A DNA stretch of 64,000 nt from Actibacterium sp. XHP0104 (GCF_025751515.1 NZ_JAOWLE010000001.1:620001-684000), one strand, 5' to 3'. Counted from the stretch's first letter, positions 26,898 through 37,418 are shown. Notes: generated from the letters alone by a model not told the origin. Numbers and translations are program-made.

Positions 26898-27599
26898 TTA
26901 GCCCGCGACCTGGTTGTGCTTGCGCGCCATGAATTCCTTGGCGGTTTCCACGGCAACGGCGGCGTCACGGCAATAGGCATCGGCGCCGATGGCGCGGCCG
27001 AATTCCTCGTTCAAGGGGGCGCCGCCGACCAGAACGACATAATCGTCGCGCAGGCCGTCTGCCTTCAGCTGGTCGATCACCACTTTCATATAGGGCATGG
27101 TCGTGGTCAGAAGGGCGGACATGCCAAGGATATCGGCGTCGAATTCCTTGATCGCGGCGATGTAGTCATCGACCGACCTGTTGATGCCGATGTTCAGCAC
27201 CTCGAACCCGGCGCCTTCCATCATCATCGTCACCAAGTTCTGGCCGATGTCGTGGATGTCGCCCTTGACGGTGCCGATGACCATCTTGCCCATGCGGGGC
27301 GCGCCGGTTTCGGCCAAGAGTGGCTTGAGAATGGCCATGCCGCCCTTCATCGCGCCGGCGGCCAGCAGAACCTCGGGCACGAACAGGATGCCGTCGCGGA
27401 AATCGCGGCCGACCACGGTCATGCCGCCGACCAGCGCCGTGGTCAGGACGTCGTAGGGCGCCCAGCCGCGTTCAAGCAGAATGTTGACGCCTTCTTCGAC
27501 CTCTTCCTTCATGCCGTCATAGAGGTCGTCCTGCATCTGCTGCACCAGCTCGTCATCGTCGAGCTCGGAGAGGATGATATCGTCGTCTTCATCAGCCAT
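26898..27599 (-). CDS. Cobalamin-binding (corrinoid) protein, MtbC/MetH-type
   Basis: A 233-residue free-standing B12-binding protein. The cap (Met-synthase-type helical) domain is at about residues 15-95. The Rossmann B12 domain follows, with the base-off ligand motif DIHDIGQN at 114-121 and the downstream GMSALLTTTM and GGAPLNE motifs. In MtbC-like systems it carries the methyl group; with the homocysteine methyltransferase nearby it more likely serves as the B12 module of a split methionine synthase. The ATG at 27599 is chosen because AGGAG sits 9 bases upstream; an ATG at 27605 is only 3 bases away from it. Confidence 0.9.
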   Translation of the reverse strand: MADEDDDIILSELDDDELVQQMQDDLYDGMKEEVEEGVNILLERGWAPYDVLTTALVGGMTVVGRDFRDGILFVPEVLLAAGAMKGGMAILKPLLAETGAPRMGKMVIGTVKGDIHDIGQNLVTMMMEGAGFEVLNIGINRSVDDYIAAIKEFDADILGMSALLTTTMPYMKVVIDQLKADGLRDDYVVLVGGAPLNEEFGRAIGADAYCRDAAVAVETAKEFMARKHNQVAG

Positions 27600-27753
27600 G
27601 GTCATGCGCTCCTGCTGTGGCCGTCGTCATTTACTTGGTGCGGCCAAAATCTGTCGTCTGATAGCCCGATTGCGACACGGGCCGCGCCGCTTCCGACCAA
27701 GCGCCGCATTTTGGCGGGTCTGGCGATTTGCGACTGGTGTTCTCGGGATGAAT

Positions 27754-27768
27754 GTTCTATTAATGTTC
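27754..27768. promoter_or_regulatory. LexA (SOS) box, GTTC-N7-GTTC
   Basis: GTTC at 27754-27757, seven bases TATTAAT, GTTC at 27765-27768. This is an exact match to the alphaproteobacterial LexA operator. It ends 31 bases before the start codon of the radical SAM gene at 27800. Confidence 0.75.
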
Positions 27769-27799
27769 TTCTTTCCCGCACGTTCCTCCGAGGCCGATC

Positions 27800-28882
27800 A
27801 TGGAGACCGATCCCCGCATTCCGACCGAGCGCCGCAAGGGCAGGGCGGCCGCCACCAACCTGACTGGCCGGTTCGAACCCTATGCCCGCGTCGCGGTCGA
27901 CGATGGCTGGGCGCCCGATGACGATCTGCCACCCCTGCGCACCGACGTGCGGATCGAGAGGCCGCGCAGCGTCATCACCCGTAACACCTCGCCCGACATT
28001 CCGTTCGACCGTTCCATCAACCCGTATCGCGGCTGCGAACACGGCTGTATCTACTGTTTCGCGCGTCCGACCCACGCCTATCTGGGTCTGTCGCCGGGGC
28101 TGGATTTCGAAACCCGCCTGATCGCGCGGCCCGAGGCGCCCGTGGTTCTGGCGCGCGAGCTGTCGCGCCCCGGATACCGGCCCTCGGTGCTGGCGATCGG
28201 CACCAATACCGACCCCTATCAGCCGATCGAGCGCGACCACCGCATCATGCGCGGCATTCTCGAGGTGCTGCGCGATTTTCGCCACCCGGTCGCGATTGTC
28301 ACCAAGGGCACGCTGATTGAGCGCGACCTGGATATCCTGTCCGAGATGGCCGCAGCCAACCTGGTGCGCGTCGGCATATCTGTCACCACGCTTGACCCGG
28401 TTCTGGCGCGCAAGATGGAGCCACGCGTGCCCGCGCCCGAGCGGCGTCTGCGCACGATACAGCTCTTGTCTGGCGCGGGGGTGGCGGTGCGGGTGATGGT
28501 GGCCCCGATTATCCCGGCCCTGACCGATCACGAGCTGGAAACCATCCTGCGCGGCGCCCGACATGCCGGCGCCAGCGCCGCCAGCTGGGTCATGCTGCGC
28601 CTGCCGCTTGAGGTGGCGCCGCTGTTTCGCGACTGGTTGGCCGAGAATTTCCCCGATCGCGCGGCCCGCGTCATGGGCCATGTGCGCGATATGCATGGCG
28701 GGCGCGATTACCAGTCTGACTGGGGCCGCCGGATGCGTGGTGACGGGGCTTATGCACGGCTGATCGACGCGCGCTTTCGCAACGCGGCGGCGCGGCTGGG
28801 GCTGGATCGCGACCTTGGCCCGCTGGATTGCGGGCAGTTCGGCGTTCCGCCGCGCCCGGGGGATCAGCTGAGCCTGTTCTGA
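27800..28882 (+). CDS. PA0069-family radical SAM protein
   Basis: A 360-residue radical SAM protein of the family known as PA0069/Rv2578c, related in sequence to spore photoproduct lyase; its reaction is unknown. The 4Fe-4S cysteines are Cys79, 83 and 86 (CEHGCIYC) in the conserved NPYRGCEHGCIYCFARPTH. Further marks are IGTNTDPYQPIE and ITKGTLIERD-like strands (here VTKGTLIERDLDIL). It lies on the opposite strand between the corrinoid and homocysteine methyltransferase genes. The SOS box upstream suggests LexA control and a DNA-damage role. Confidence 0.9.
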   Translation: METDPRIPTERRKGRAAATNLTGRFEPYARVAVDDGWAPDDDLPPLRTDVRIERPRSVITRNTSPDIPFDRSINPYRGCEHGCIYCFARPTHAYLGLSPGLDFETRLIARPEAPVVLARELSRPGYRPSVLAIGTNTDPYQPIERDHRIMRGILEVLRDFRHPVAIVTKGTLIERDLDILSEMAAANLVRVGISVTTLDPVLARKMEPRVPAPERRLRTIQLLSGAGVAVRVMVAPIIPALTDHELETILRGARHAGASAASWVMLRLPLEVAPLFRDWLAENFPDRAARVMGHVRDMHGGRDYQSDWGRRMRGDGAYARLIDARFRNAAARLGLDRDLGPLDCGQFGVPPRPGDQLSLF

Positions 28883-28895
28883 CATTGGGTTCGCC

Positions 28896-29909
<1,014 letters not shown>

Positions 29910-30047
29910 GCGGTGCATCCTCTTTGCGCAAAGGGCGACAGCGGCCCGGGACGGCCGCGATTTGGGCGCACAGGTGCCATGTCAGGGCGCCAAGTGCAAA
30001 TTCTTAATCGTCATAATGATCTTGAGTGCCGCACATGTGAGCGCGGC

Positions 30048-31913
30048 TCAGGCCGCGGGGCGCAGGATCTCGCGGCCGATCTCGGCGCCGGCGACAGACA
30101 GCGACAGCGGCGACGGCCCGGCGATGTAGAGCGTTTCCCAGTTCGGGGCAAAGGCGGCCTTGAACCGGCGCAGTCCGGCCGAGTGGGCGGGCGTGATGCG
30201 GGCGCGCAGCCGCTCAAGTCGCGGATCGGGCAGCGGGCCGTCAAAGGGCACGGCGGCTAGCGACAGGCGTGCAACGCCCTGCGCGGCGGCATCGGTCAGG
30301 GCCTGGATGATCAGCGCATACATGGTACCGTCAGGCGCGTCAGAGCTTTGGCGCATCAGGTCCAGCGTCCATTCCCGCGTGCCGGTGTGAAAGCTGGCAA
30401 ATGCGACCATCCGGCCCTGGTCGCGGGCGATGATCACATGCTGGCGGCTCAGGTGGTCGGGGCAGAAGAGCCCCATGGAAAAGCCGCGCTCGCCGCCGTT
30501 CGAACCGGCCCATTCCCGATTGATCCGGGCCATCTCCTCTAGCGGCAGCGCCCCGCCCGAGCGAATGTCCAGCTCTTGCGCCTTGCGCAGCTTGCGCCGC
30601 AGCTGGCGATGTGCGGGGGTGTTCAGGTCAAAGGTTGTCGGGGTCAGCCAGGCCTCTTGCGCGATGGGCAGCACGGTCATGCCGGCGCGGCGGGCATGGG
30701 CGGCGGTGCGGGCGCCGCATTTGTAGATGCAGGCCGACAGGCGTGCGGCGCGGGCGCGTTCGCGCAGCCGCGCGATGGCATCGGAGGGGCAGCCCGCAAC
30801 CGGATCGCCCAGTGAGACCAGGCTTTGGCCCAGCCGGGCGGTCACCAGGTGCGGGGCACCCTCGGGGCAGGTCAACAGGCGCTTGTTGCCTTGGAACAGC
30901 AGCTGCGCCTCGGCGCGCGGGGCGGACTGAACGGCCTTGCGCTGCGAGGGGGCCAGATCGTCGGGGGCCAGGAACTGCGGTCGGGCGGGCTGATCGGTGA
31001 TCGGGCCGCGCAGCCAGATCAGGGCGGCGATACAGGCGGGCAGGGCGTAATAGACCACCCGCCAGGCCAGCACGGCGGCCAGGATGATCGCGCCGTCGGA
31101 GTGGGGCATCAGCGCCAGCAGGGTCATCTCGAACGGGCCGACGCCACCGGGCGTGCCGCTGAGCAGCCCCGCCCCCAGCGCCAGCAGAAAGGCGGGCAGG
31201 AAGGCCATCAGGGTTACCGCATGGGCGTCGGGCAGCAGCACATATAGTGCCAGCGCCGCGGCCAGCGTGTCGATCGCGGTCAGCACCAGGATCACCCCCA
31301 TGGCGCGCAGGCTGGGCAGATGGATGGCCCGGCCCATGACGCGCAGGCGCGGCGCCCAGAGCGAAACGGCAATGGCCGCAGCCGACAGCGCCAACGCGCC
31401 GAGGGCCAGAGGTTTCATCCAGGGCGAGGGTGCGGGCAGGGCGATCAGAACCAGCCCGGTAAAGACGGCCCACCCGCCCAGGAATGACGCGGTGACCAGC
31501 CCGGTCAGCCGCGCGGCCCCGCCGGCGCCAAGGCCGGGCAGCAGCCGCCAGCGTACCAATGTGCCGGTCACGACACCAAAGCCCAGGGTCTGGCTGATGG
31601 CGATGGCCGAGGCGCCGCTGATCCGCGCCGCGGGGTCGGGCAGGCCGGTGCCCATCAGCCCGTGCAGCAGCCCGTCATAGCGCCCGACCGCCAAGAAGCT
31701 GAGCGCGGTGGCGGCGATGGCGGCCAGCCATTGCGGCAGGGTCACCTCGGCCGCAGCGGCCAGGATGGCCGAGAATTCGATACCTTCCAGCCGGTCGCGC
31801 AGCAGCACGACGATCAGCGCCGCCAGGGCAAATGGCAGCAACTGGCGCAGCCAGGGCACGCGCCGCTGGGGCGACGTGCCGGCATGCACGCAACTGGGGG
31901 TGTCTTTTTTCAT
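30048..31913 (-). CDS. mprF: MprF-like phosphatidylglycerol aminoacyltransferase/flippase
   Basis: A 621-residue membrane protein. The N-terminal half (about residues 20-330) has eight or more membrane helices like the flippase part of MprF. The C-terminal half (about 350-610) is a DUF2156 domain of the GNAT-like fold used to aminoacylate phosphatidylglycerol with lysine or alanine from tRNA. It contains GERGFSMGLFCPDHLS, FASFHTGTREWTLDLMR and a terminal WETLYIAG. MprF makes the envelope less anionic and protects against cationic peptides. The amino acid used here cannot be read from sequence. It is a single gene, preceded by a 100-base AT-rich gap. Confidence 0.85.
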   Translation of the reverse strand: MKKDTPSCVHAGTSPQRRVPWLRQLLPFALAALIVVLLRDRLEGIEFSAILAAAAEVTLPQWLAAIAATALSFLAVGRYDGLLHGLMGTGLPDPAARISGASAIAISQTLGFGVVTGTLVRWRLLPGLGAGGAARLTGLVTASFLGGWAVFTGLVLIALPAPSPWMKPLALGALALSAAAIAVSLWAPRLRVMGRAIHLPSLRAMGVILVLTAIDTLAAALALYVLLPDAHAVTLMAFLPAFLLALGAGLLSGTPGGVGPFEMTLLALMPHSDGAIILAAVLAWRVVYYALPACIAALIWLRGPITDQPARPQFLAPDDLAPSQRKAVQSAPRAEAQLLFQGNKRLLTCPEGAPHLVTARLGQSLVSLGDPVAGCPSDAIARLRERARAARLSACIYKCGARTAAHARRAGMTVLPIAQEAWLTPTTFDLNTPAHRQLRRKLRKAQELDIRSGGALPLEEMARINREWAGSNGGERGFSMGLFCPDHLSRQHVIIARDQGRMVAFASFHTGTREWTLDLMRQSSDAPDGTMYALIIQALTDAAAQGVARLSLAAVPFDGPLPDPRLERLRARITPAHSAGLRRFKAAFAPNWETLYIAGPSPLSLSVAGAEIGREILRPAA

Positions 31914-32006
31914 CCGTCCTCCGCAACAGGGTGTCAGGCTAACCCGATGCTCAGACCAATTTCTTAACGGATAAAATTATCCGCTTTTTTCCGGTCTTCA
32001 GATAAG

Positions 32007-32033
32007 AAAAACGCGCCCCGTCAGAGGCGCGTT
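32007..32033 (-). terminator. Rho-independent terminator of the ATPase zeta gene
   Basis: Minus strand: AACGCGCC, an eight-base loop, GGCGCGTT, then TTTC. The stem reads ACGCGCC/GGCGCGT in the plus orientation. It lies about 20 bases past the stop of the zeta gene. Confidence 0.85.
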
Positions 32034-32053
32034 CGGGTCGAATGATCCTGGGA

Positions 32054-32365
32054 TCACTCTTCCATCATCTGGGCCTTGGCCACGCGCAGCAGCTCGGCCA
32101 TCTGGGTGCGGATGGTGGCCTCGTCGGCCTTGTCACCCAGGTCGCCCGAAACCTTGCGGAACACGTCCTCGTGGCCGGCTTCTTCGAAATCGGCGTGGAT
32201 CACTTCCTTGGCATAGGCTTCGGCCTCTTCGCCGGTCTTGCCCATCAGCTCGGCAGCCCACAGGCCCAGAAGCTTGTTGGCGCGTGCCTGTGCCTTGAAG
32301 TTCATCTCTTCGTCATGCGCGAATTTGTTCTCAAACGCGTGTTCACGTTCGTCGAAGGTGGTCAT
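32054..32365 (-). CDS. F1-ATPase inhibitor subunit zeta (DUF1476)
   Basis: A 103-residue helical protein beginning MTTFDEREHAFENKFAHDEE, which is a clear match to the zeta subunit of the Paracoccus denitrificans F1-ATPase. Its N-terminal segment inserts into F1 and blocks ATP hydrolysis. The family was formerly DUF1476. The longer frame to 32575 runs into the purC promoter region and is discarded. It lies divergent from purC across 200 bases and has its own terminator. Confidence 0.92.
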   Translation of the reverse strand: MTTFDEREHAFENKFAHDEEMNFKAQARANKLLGLWAAELMGKTGEEAEAYAKEVIHADFEEAGHEDVFRKVSGDLGDKADEATIRTQMAELLRVAKAQMMEE

Positions 32366-32568
32366 CGGCCTTGGTCCTCCAGAATCTAATCGGTTCGGTT
32401 TTACGGGATGATCCGCGCCCTGCCTAGGGGTCGTGGGCGCTATCATTACGCGAAAGCGATGTTTTTCCCCCATGACGCGCCCCGCCTTGCCCTGATCGGT
32501 GCCATAGCATAAGAGAGGCGCAAACAAGGCCGGGGCAACCCCCGACAGCCCAAGGATTCGGAGTTTCC

Positions 32569-33327
32569 ATGGCACGGCGCAAGAAAATCTACGAAGGCAA
32601 GGCCAAGATTCTGTATGAAGGCCCGCAGCCGGGCACCCTGGTACAGTACTTCAAGGACGACGCCACCGCGTTCAACGCCGAGAAAAAGGCCACGATCGAG
32701 GGCAAGGGTGTGCTGAACAACCGCCTGAGCGAGTTCTTCATGACCGGCCTCAACCAGATCGGCGTGCCGACCCATTTCATCGAGCGTATCAACATGCGCG
32801 AGCAGCTGATCCGCGCGGTTGAGATCATTCCGCTTGAGGTGATCGTGCGCAACTATGCGGCCGGGTCGATGGCGAAACGGCTGGGCATGGAAGAGGGCCA
32901 GCAGCTGCCGCGCCCGATCATCGAGTTTTCCTACAAGGACGATGCCCTGGGCGACCCGCTGGTGCCCGAGGAATACATCATCGCCTTCGGCTGGGCCTCG
33001 CAGCAGGATCTGGACGACATCGTGGCGCTGGCGCTGCGGGTCAATGATTTCATGGCGGGCGTCATGTATGGCGTCGGCATCAAGCTGATCGACTTCAAGA
33101 TCGAGATCGGCCGCATCTATGACGGCGATTTCATGCGCCTTGTGGTCGCCGATGAGATCAGCCCCGACAGCTGCCGCCTGTGGGACATCAAGACCGGGCA
33201 AAAGCTGGACAAGGACGTGTTCCGCCGCGACCTGGGCAACCTGACCGACGCCTATACCGAGGTGGCCCGCCGCCTGGGCGTGATGCCGGCCAATGTCACC
33301 AACACCAAACCGACCCTGATCAACTAA
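32569..33327 (+). CDS. purC: Phosphoribosylaminoimidazole-succinocarboxamide synthase
   Basis: A 252-residue purine biosynthesis enzyme that joins CAIR and aspartate with ATP to give SAICAR. Motifs are [12 protein letters not shown], the [11 protein letters not shown] region with the substrate loop, and [16 protein letters not shown]. It is followed after 13 bases by purS and then by purQ, so the three genes form one purine operon. The N-terminal [13 protein letters not shown] is standard. Confidence 0.97.
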   Translation: MARRKKIYEGKAKILYEGPQPGTLVQYFKDDATAFNAEKKATIEGKGVLNNRLSEFFMTGLNQIGVPTHFIERINMREQLIRAVEIIPLEVIVRNYAAGSMAKRLGMEEGQQLPRPIIEFSYKDDALGDPLVPEEYIIAFGWASQQDLDDIVALALRVNDFMAGVMYGVGIKLIDFKIEIGRIYDGDFMRLVVADEISPDSCRLWDIKTGQKLDKDVFRRDLGNLTDAYTEVARRLGVMPANVTNTKPTLIN

Positions 33328-33340
33328 GAGGACCGCCCCG

Positions 33341-33580
33341 ATGAAAGCCCGCGTTCATGTCATGCTGAAAAACGGTGTTCTGGATCCGCAGGGCGAGGCC
33401 GTGCGCCACGCGCTTGGCACGCTTGGCTTTGACGGGGTCGAGGGCGTACGCCAGGGCAAGGTGATCGAGCTGGACCTGGCCGAGACCGACGCCGCCCGTG
33501 CTGAGGCCACCGTCAAGGACATGTGCGAAAAGCTGCTCGCGAACACGGTGATCGAAAGCTACTCGGTGGAGATCGCCTGA
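33341..33580 (+). CDS. purS: Phosphoribosylformylglycinamidine synthase subunit PurS
   Basis: A 79-residue small subunit of the three-part FGAM synthase (PurS-PurQ-PurL). PurS bridges PurQ and PurL so that ammonia can be channelled. The sequence [20 protein letters not shown] is typical. The start is well placed after GAGGACCGCC. Its stop overlaps the purQ start as TGATG. Confidence 0.96.
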   Translation: MKARVHVMLKNGVLDPQGEAVRHALGTLGFDGVEGVRQGKVIELDLAETDAARAEATVKDMCEKLLANTVIESYSVEIA

Positions 33581-34254
33581 TGCGCGCGGCCGTCATCCAG
33601 TTTCCCGGCTCGAACTGCGACCGCGACATGGTGGTCGCGCTGAACGCGGTGGCCGGCAACGAGAAAACCCAGCTGGTCTGGCACAAGGAAACCAGCCTGC
33701 CCGAGGGGCTGGACCTGGTTGCGATCCCCGGCGGGTTCTCGTTCGGCGATTACCTGCGCTGCGGCGCCATCGCGGCGCGCTCGCCGATTGCCCGCGCGCT
33801 GGTCCAGTTCGCCGAGCGCGGCGGCTATGTGCTGGGCGTGTGCAACGGGTTCCAGGTGCTGACCGAAACCGGCCTGCTGCCCGGCGCTCTGATGCGCAAT
33901 GCCAACCTGAAATACATCTGCAAGCCGGTGCCGCTGGTGGTGCAGACCACCGACAGCGATTTTACCCGCGCCTATGAGGCCGGGCAGACCGTCACCGTGC
34001 CGATTGCCCACCATGATGGCAATTACAACGCCGATGCCGGCACGCTGGCCCGTCTGAACGGTGACGATCGCGTGGCCTTCCGCTATGGCGACAATCCCAA
34101 TGGGTCGGCCGAGGATATCGCCGGTGTTCTCAGCGCAAACCGCCGGGTTCTGGGCATGATGCCGCACCCCGAGCGCGCGTCCGAGCCCGCCCATGGCGGC
34201 ACCGATGGTGCGGCGCTGTTCAAGTCGCTGGCCGGGGCGATGGCGCTGGCCTGA
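33580..34254 (+). CDS. purQ: Phosphoribosylformylglycinamidine synthase subunit PurQ
   Basis: A 224-residue glutaminase subunit of FGAM synthase that supplies ammonia to PurL. Class I amidotransferase motifs are FPGSNCDRD, the nucleophile cysteine in GVCNGFQ, and a final HPERA histidine/glutamate segment. The ATG at 33580 shares a base with the purS stop; the ORF extension to 33523 is a read-in from purS. purL is not in the window. Confidence 0.96.
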   Translation: MRAAVIQFPGSNCDRDMVVALNAVAGNEKTQLVWHKETSLPEGLDLVAIPGGFSFGDYLRCGAIAARSPIARALVQFAERGGYVLGVCNGFQVLTETGLLPGALMRNANLKYICKPVPLVVQTTDSDFTRAYEAGQTVTVPIAHHDGNYNADAGTLARLNGDDRVAFRYGDNPNGSAEDIAGVLSANRRVLGMMPHPERASEPAHGGTDGAALFKSLAGAMALA

Positions 34255-34297
34255 TCACGTGCTTGCCGGTCGCCGCAGGCGGGCATAGATTTGAGCC

Positions 34298-36064
34298 ATG
34301 ACCGGTGAAACCCCGCCCGAACGCGACTCGTTGCCCCTGCAGGCCAGGACTGGCTGGCGCATGCGCGCCACGCTGTTCATGTTCCTGGCCGTGGCGGCGG
34401 GCGTCACCTGGATCACCAACGACTGGCTGACCACCCGCTTTACCGAGGCCACGCGCAACCGCGCCGAGGTGCGGCTGGCGCTTTATACCGGCAACGTGGT
34501 CAGCGAATTGCAGCGCGCCTCGGTCGTGCCGCACCTGCTGTCGCGCGACCCGACGCTGATCGGGGCGCTGAACTCGAATGATTTCTCGCAAAGCTCGCAG
34601 CGGCTGATTTCCTATGTGGATGAGATCGGCGCGGCCTCGCTGATCCTGCTGGATGAATCGGGACGCGTGGTGGCGGCCAGCGACCGGTCACGCATCGGGG
34701 CCAGCATGCGGGGCAGCCAGGCCTTTCTGAACGCGCTGCGTGCCAATGACACGGTTTTCACCAGTGAAACGAACGAGCAGGGCACGTTCGAGTTCGCCTA
34801 TTCGCGCAAGATCACCAGCGAGCGCCAATCGGTCGGCGTAATCATCGTCGGCGTCGATCTGGCCAAGCTGGAACGCAGCTGGGCAGGCATTTCCGATGCG
34901 GTTGTCGTCACCAACAGCGAGGGCGTGATCATCCTGGCGACCGAGCCGCGCTGGCGTGGCCTGCCGCTGGAACAGGCGCTGGCGGTGCAATCGGCGCCCT
35001 CGGCCATTCAGCGCGCGCTGAAGGCCACCACCGACTGGGCCGCGCTGCCGCCCGACGCCTATGTCTCGGGCGAGGCGGTGATGCGGAATGAGGCGCGGAT
35101 TCCGTTCCGGGGATGGAAGCTGATCAGCTTTACCACCTATGCCTCGATCCGCGAGCGCGTGAACGGGGTGCTGGCGCTGGAAATCATGGGCTTTGCCATC
35201 CTGCTGGCGCTGGGGTTCTATTTCACCTCACGGCGCGCCCAGCTGCAAAGCGTTCTGTTCCAGCGAGAGTCGGCAGAACTTCGCGCACTCAACGTGCAGC
35301 TACAGCGGGAAATCGCCGAACGCGAAAAGGCCGAAAAGAACCTGGAAGTGGCCGAACAGACGCTGGCGCAAAGCTCGAAACTGGCGGCGTTGGGCGAGAT
35401 GTCTGCGGCCGTCAGCCACGAGCTGAACCAGCCGCTGGCGGCGATGAAAACCTACCTGGCGGGGGCGCGGCTGTTGCTGCAACGCAAGCGCGGTGAAGAG
35501 GCGCTGGCCTCGTTCCAGCGGATCGACGATCTGATCGAGCGGATGGGCGCGATCACGCGGCAGCTGAAATCCTATGCGCGCAAATCCGACGGTGGCTTTG
35601 AACCCGTTGATTTCAAAGCATGTTTGTCGGCATCCCTAGCCATGATGGAGCCGCAGTTGAAGCAGCGCAAGGTCACGATCACCCGCACGCTGCCCACCGG
35701 GCCGGTGCATGTGATGGGCGACCGGGTGCGGCTGGAACAGGTGATCATCAACCTGTTGCGCAACGCGCTGGATGCCACCAAGCAGACGAGCGAAGGGCAG
35801 ATCGACCTGATCTTGTCGGCGGGCGAAACCGCCACGCTGACGGTGCGCGACAACGGGCACGGCATTGACGACCTGGATGCCTTGTTCGAGCCCTTCTACA
35901 CCACCAAGTCCCCCGGTGACGGGGTTGGACTGGGGCTTGCCATTTCCTCGGGGATCGTGAACGACCTTGGGGGACGGCTGACCGCCCGCAACGCGCGCGG
36001 CGGCGGTGCGGTGTTTGAGGTTCAGTTGCCGATCCTCGAAGAAGGCGCCGAGGCGGCCCAGTAA
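34298..36064 (+). CDS. DctB-type C4-dicarboxylate sensor kinase
   Basis: A 588-residue membrane histidine kinase. It has a first membrane helix at about residues 23-42, a large periplasmic double PDC sensor domain, a second helix near 290-310, and a coiled-coil linker. The kinase follows with H-box AAVSHELNQPLAAMKTY and ATPase motifs NLLRNALDATKQ and GVGLGLAISSGI. It matches the DctB layout, which in other bacteria senses succinate, fumarate or malate. No dctPQM transporter lies in the window, so the signal is inferred only. The partner regulator starts 20 bases downstream of its stop. Confidence 0.85.
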   Translation: MTGETPPERDSLPLQARTGWRMRATLFMFLAVAAGVTWITNDWLTTRFTEATRNRAEVRLALYTGNVVSELQRASVVPHLLSRDPTLIGALNSNDFSQSSQRLISYVDEIGAASLILLDESGRVVAASDRSRIGASMRGSQAFLNALRANDTVFTSETNEQGTFEFAYSRKITSERQSVGVIIVGVDLAKLERSWAGISDAVVVTNSEGVIILATEPRWRGLPLEQALAVQSAPSAIQRALKATTDWAALPPDAYVSGEAVMRNEARIPFRGWKLISFTTYASIRERVNGVLALEIMGFAILLALGFYFTSRRAQLQSVLFQRESAELRALNVQLQREIAEREKAEKNLEVAEQTLAQSSKLAALGEMSAAVSHELNQPLAAMKTYLAGARLLLQRKRGEEALASFQRIDDLIERMGAITRQLKSYARKSDGGFEPVDFKACLSASLAMMEPQLKQRKVTITRTLPTGPVHVMGDRVRLEQVIINLLRNALDATKQTSEGQIDLILSAGETATLTVRDNGHGIDDLDALFEPFYTTKSPGDGVGLGLAISSGIVNDLGGRLTARNARGGGAVFEVQLPILEEGAEAAQ

Positions 36065-36083
36065 CAAGACAAGGACAATGCCG

Positions 36084-37418
36084 ATGACCCGTGGCATCAA
36101 GATCGCGATCATTGACGACGAACAGGACATGCGCCACTCGATCAGCCAGTGGCTGGCGCTGTCGGGGTTCGACACCGAGGCCTTTGCTTCGGCCGAAGAG
36201 GCGTTGAAAAAGATCGGCCCCGATTATCCGGGGATCGTGATTTCCGACATTCGCATGCCCGGCATGGACGGCATGGCCTTTCTGAAAAAGCTGATGAGCC
36301 AGGACAGCAGCCTGCCGGTGATCATGATCACCGGTCATGGTGATGTGCCGATGGCGGTCGAGGCGATGCGCGTGGGCGCCTATGATTTCCTTGAAAAGCC
36401 CTTCAACCCCGACCGGATGACCGATCTGGCCAAGCGCGCGGCTCAGGCGCGGCGCATGACGCTGGACAACCGCGCCCTGCGGCGCGAGCTGTCGGATGGC
36501 ACGGTCATCATGAAGAAACTGATCGGCACCTCGCCGGTGATGGAGCGGCTGCGCGAAGATATTCTCGATCTGGGGCAGGCCGATGGCCATGTGCTGATCG
36601 ACGGCGAAACCGGCACCGGCAAGACACTGGTGGCCCATGCGCTGCATGCGGTGGGGCCGCGGGCAGGGCGCAAGTTCGTGCAGGTGTCCTGCGCCGCTTA
36701 TACCGAGGAAAACCTGGCCGCGCGGCTGTTCGGTCCGGTCTCTGAGGGCGGGCGTCTGCCGCTGGTCGAAGAGGCGCGGGGCGGCACGCTGTGCCTTGAG
36801 GATATCGAGGCGCTGCCGCAGCCGTTGCAGGCGCGGCTGCTGACCTTCATCAACGATCAGGGCAGCCCGGCCGAAACCCGCATCATTGCGGTCAGCAACC
36901 TGCAAGAGCAGGGCAAGACCTGCGAGGACATGCTGCGCCCCGACCTTTATTACCGCCTGGCGGCGATGAAGATCACCCTGCCGCCGCTGCGCGCGCGGGG
37001 CGAGGATATCCTGACGCTGTTCACCCGCCTGTCGGAGCAATATGCCGATGAATACGGCTGTGACACGCCGCAGGTCAGCGCGCAGGAGGCCGCGCAGCTG
37101 TTGCAGGCGCCCTGGCCGGGCAACGTGCGCCAGCTGATCAACGTGGCCGAACGCGCGGTTCTGCAATCGCGCCGGGGCTCTGGCACTATCGCCAGCCTGC
37201 TGATGTCGGATGACGACGAGAACATGCAGCCGGTGATGACCACCGAGGGCAAGCCGCTGAAGGAATATGTCGAGGCGTTCGAGCGGATGCTGATCGACAA
37301 CACGATGCGGCGCCACAAGGGCTCGATCGTCGCGGTGATGGACGAATTGTGCCTGCCGCGCCGGACCCTGAACGAGAAAATGGCCAAATACGGGTTAACC
37401 CGTTCGGATTACCTGTAA
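36084..37418 (+). CDS. DctD-type response regulator lacking GAFTGA
   Basis: A 444-residue regulator paired with the DctB-like kinase: receiver domain (Asp55 in ISDIRMPG), AAA+ domain with Walker A GETGTGKT (174-181) and LCLEDIE, then a Fis-type DNA-binding end (SIVAVMDELCLPRRTLNEKM). In the loop where DctD has LFG...GAFTGA, this protein reads LFGPVSEGGRLPLVEE, so sigma-54 contact is lost. The ATG at 36084 sits 8 bases after AAGGA; the ATG at 36078 is too close to it. C4-dicarboxylate function is inferred from the kinase. Confidence 0.85.
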   Translation: MTRGIKIAIIDDEQDMRHSISQWLALSGFDTEAFASAEEALKKIGPDYPGIVISDIRMPGMDGMAFLKKLMSQDSSLPVIMITGHGDVPMAVEAMRVGAYDFLEKPFNPDRMTDLAKRAAQARRMTLDNRALRRELSDGTVIMKKLIGTSPVMERLREDILDLGQADGHVLIDGETGTGKTLVAHALHAVGPRAGRKFVQVSCAAYTEENLAARLFGPVSEGGRLPLVEEARGGTLCLEDIEALPQPLQARLLTFINDQGSPAETRIIAVSNLQEQGKTCEDMLRPDLYYRLAAMKITLPPLRARGEDILTLFTRLSEQYADEYGCDTPQVSAQEAAQLLQAPWPGNVRQLINVAERAVLQSRRGSGTIASLLMSDDDENMQPVMTTEGKPLKEYVEAFERMLIDNTMRRHKGSIVAVMDELCLPRRTLNEKMAKYGLTRSDYL

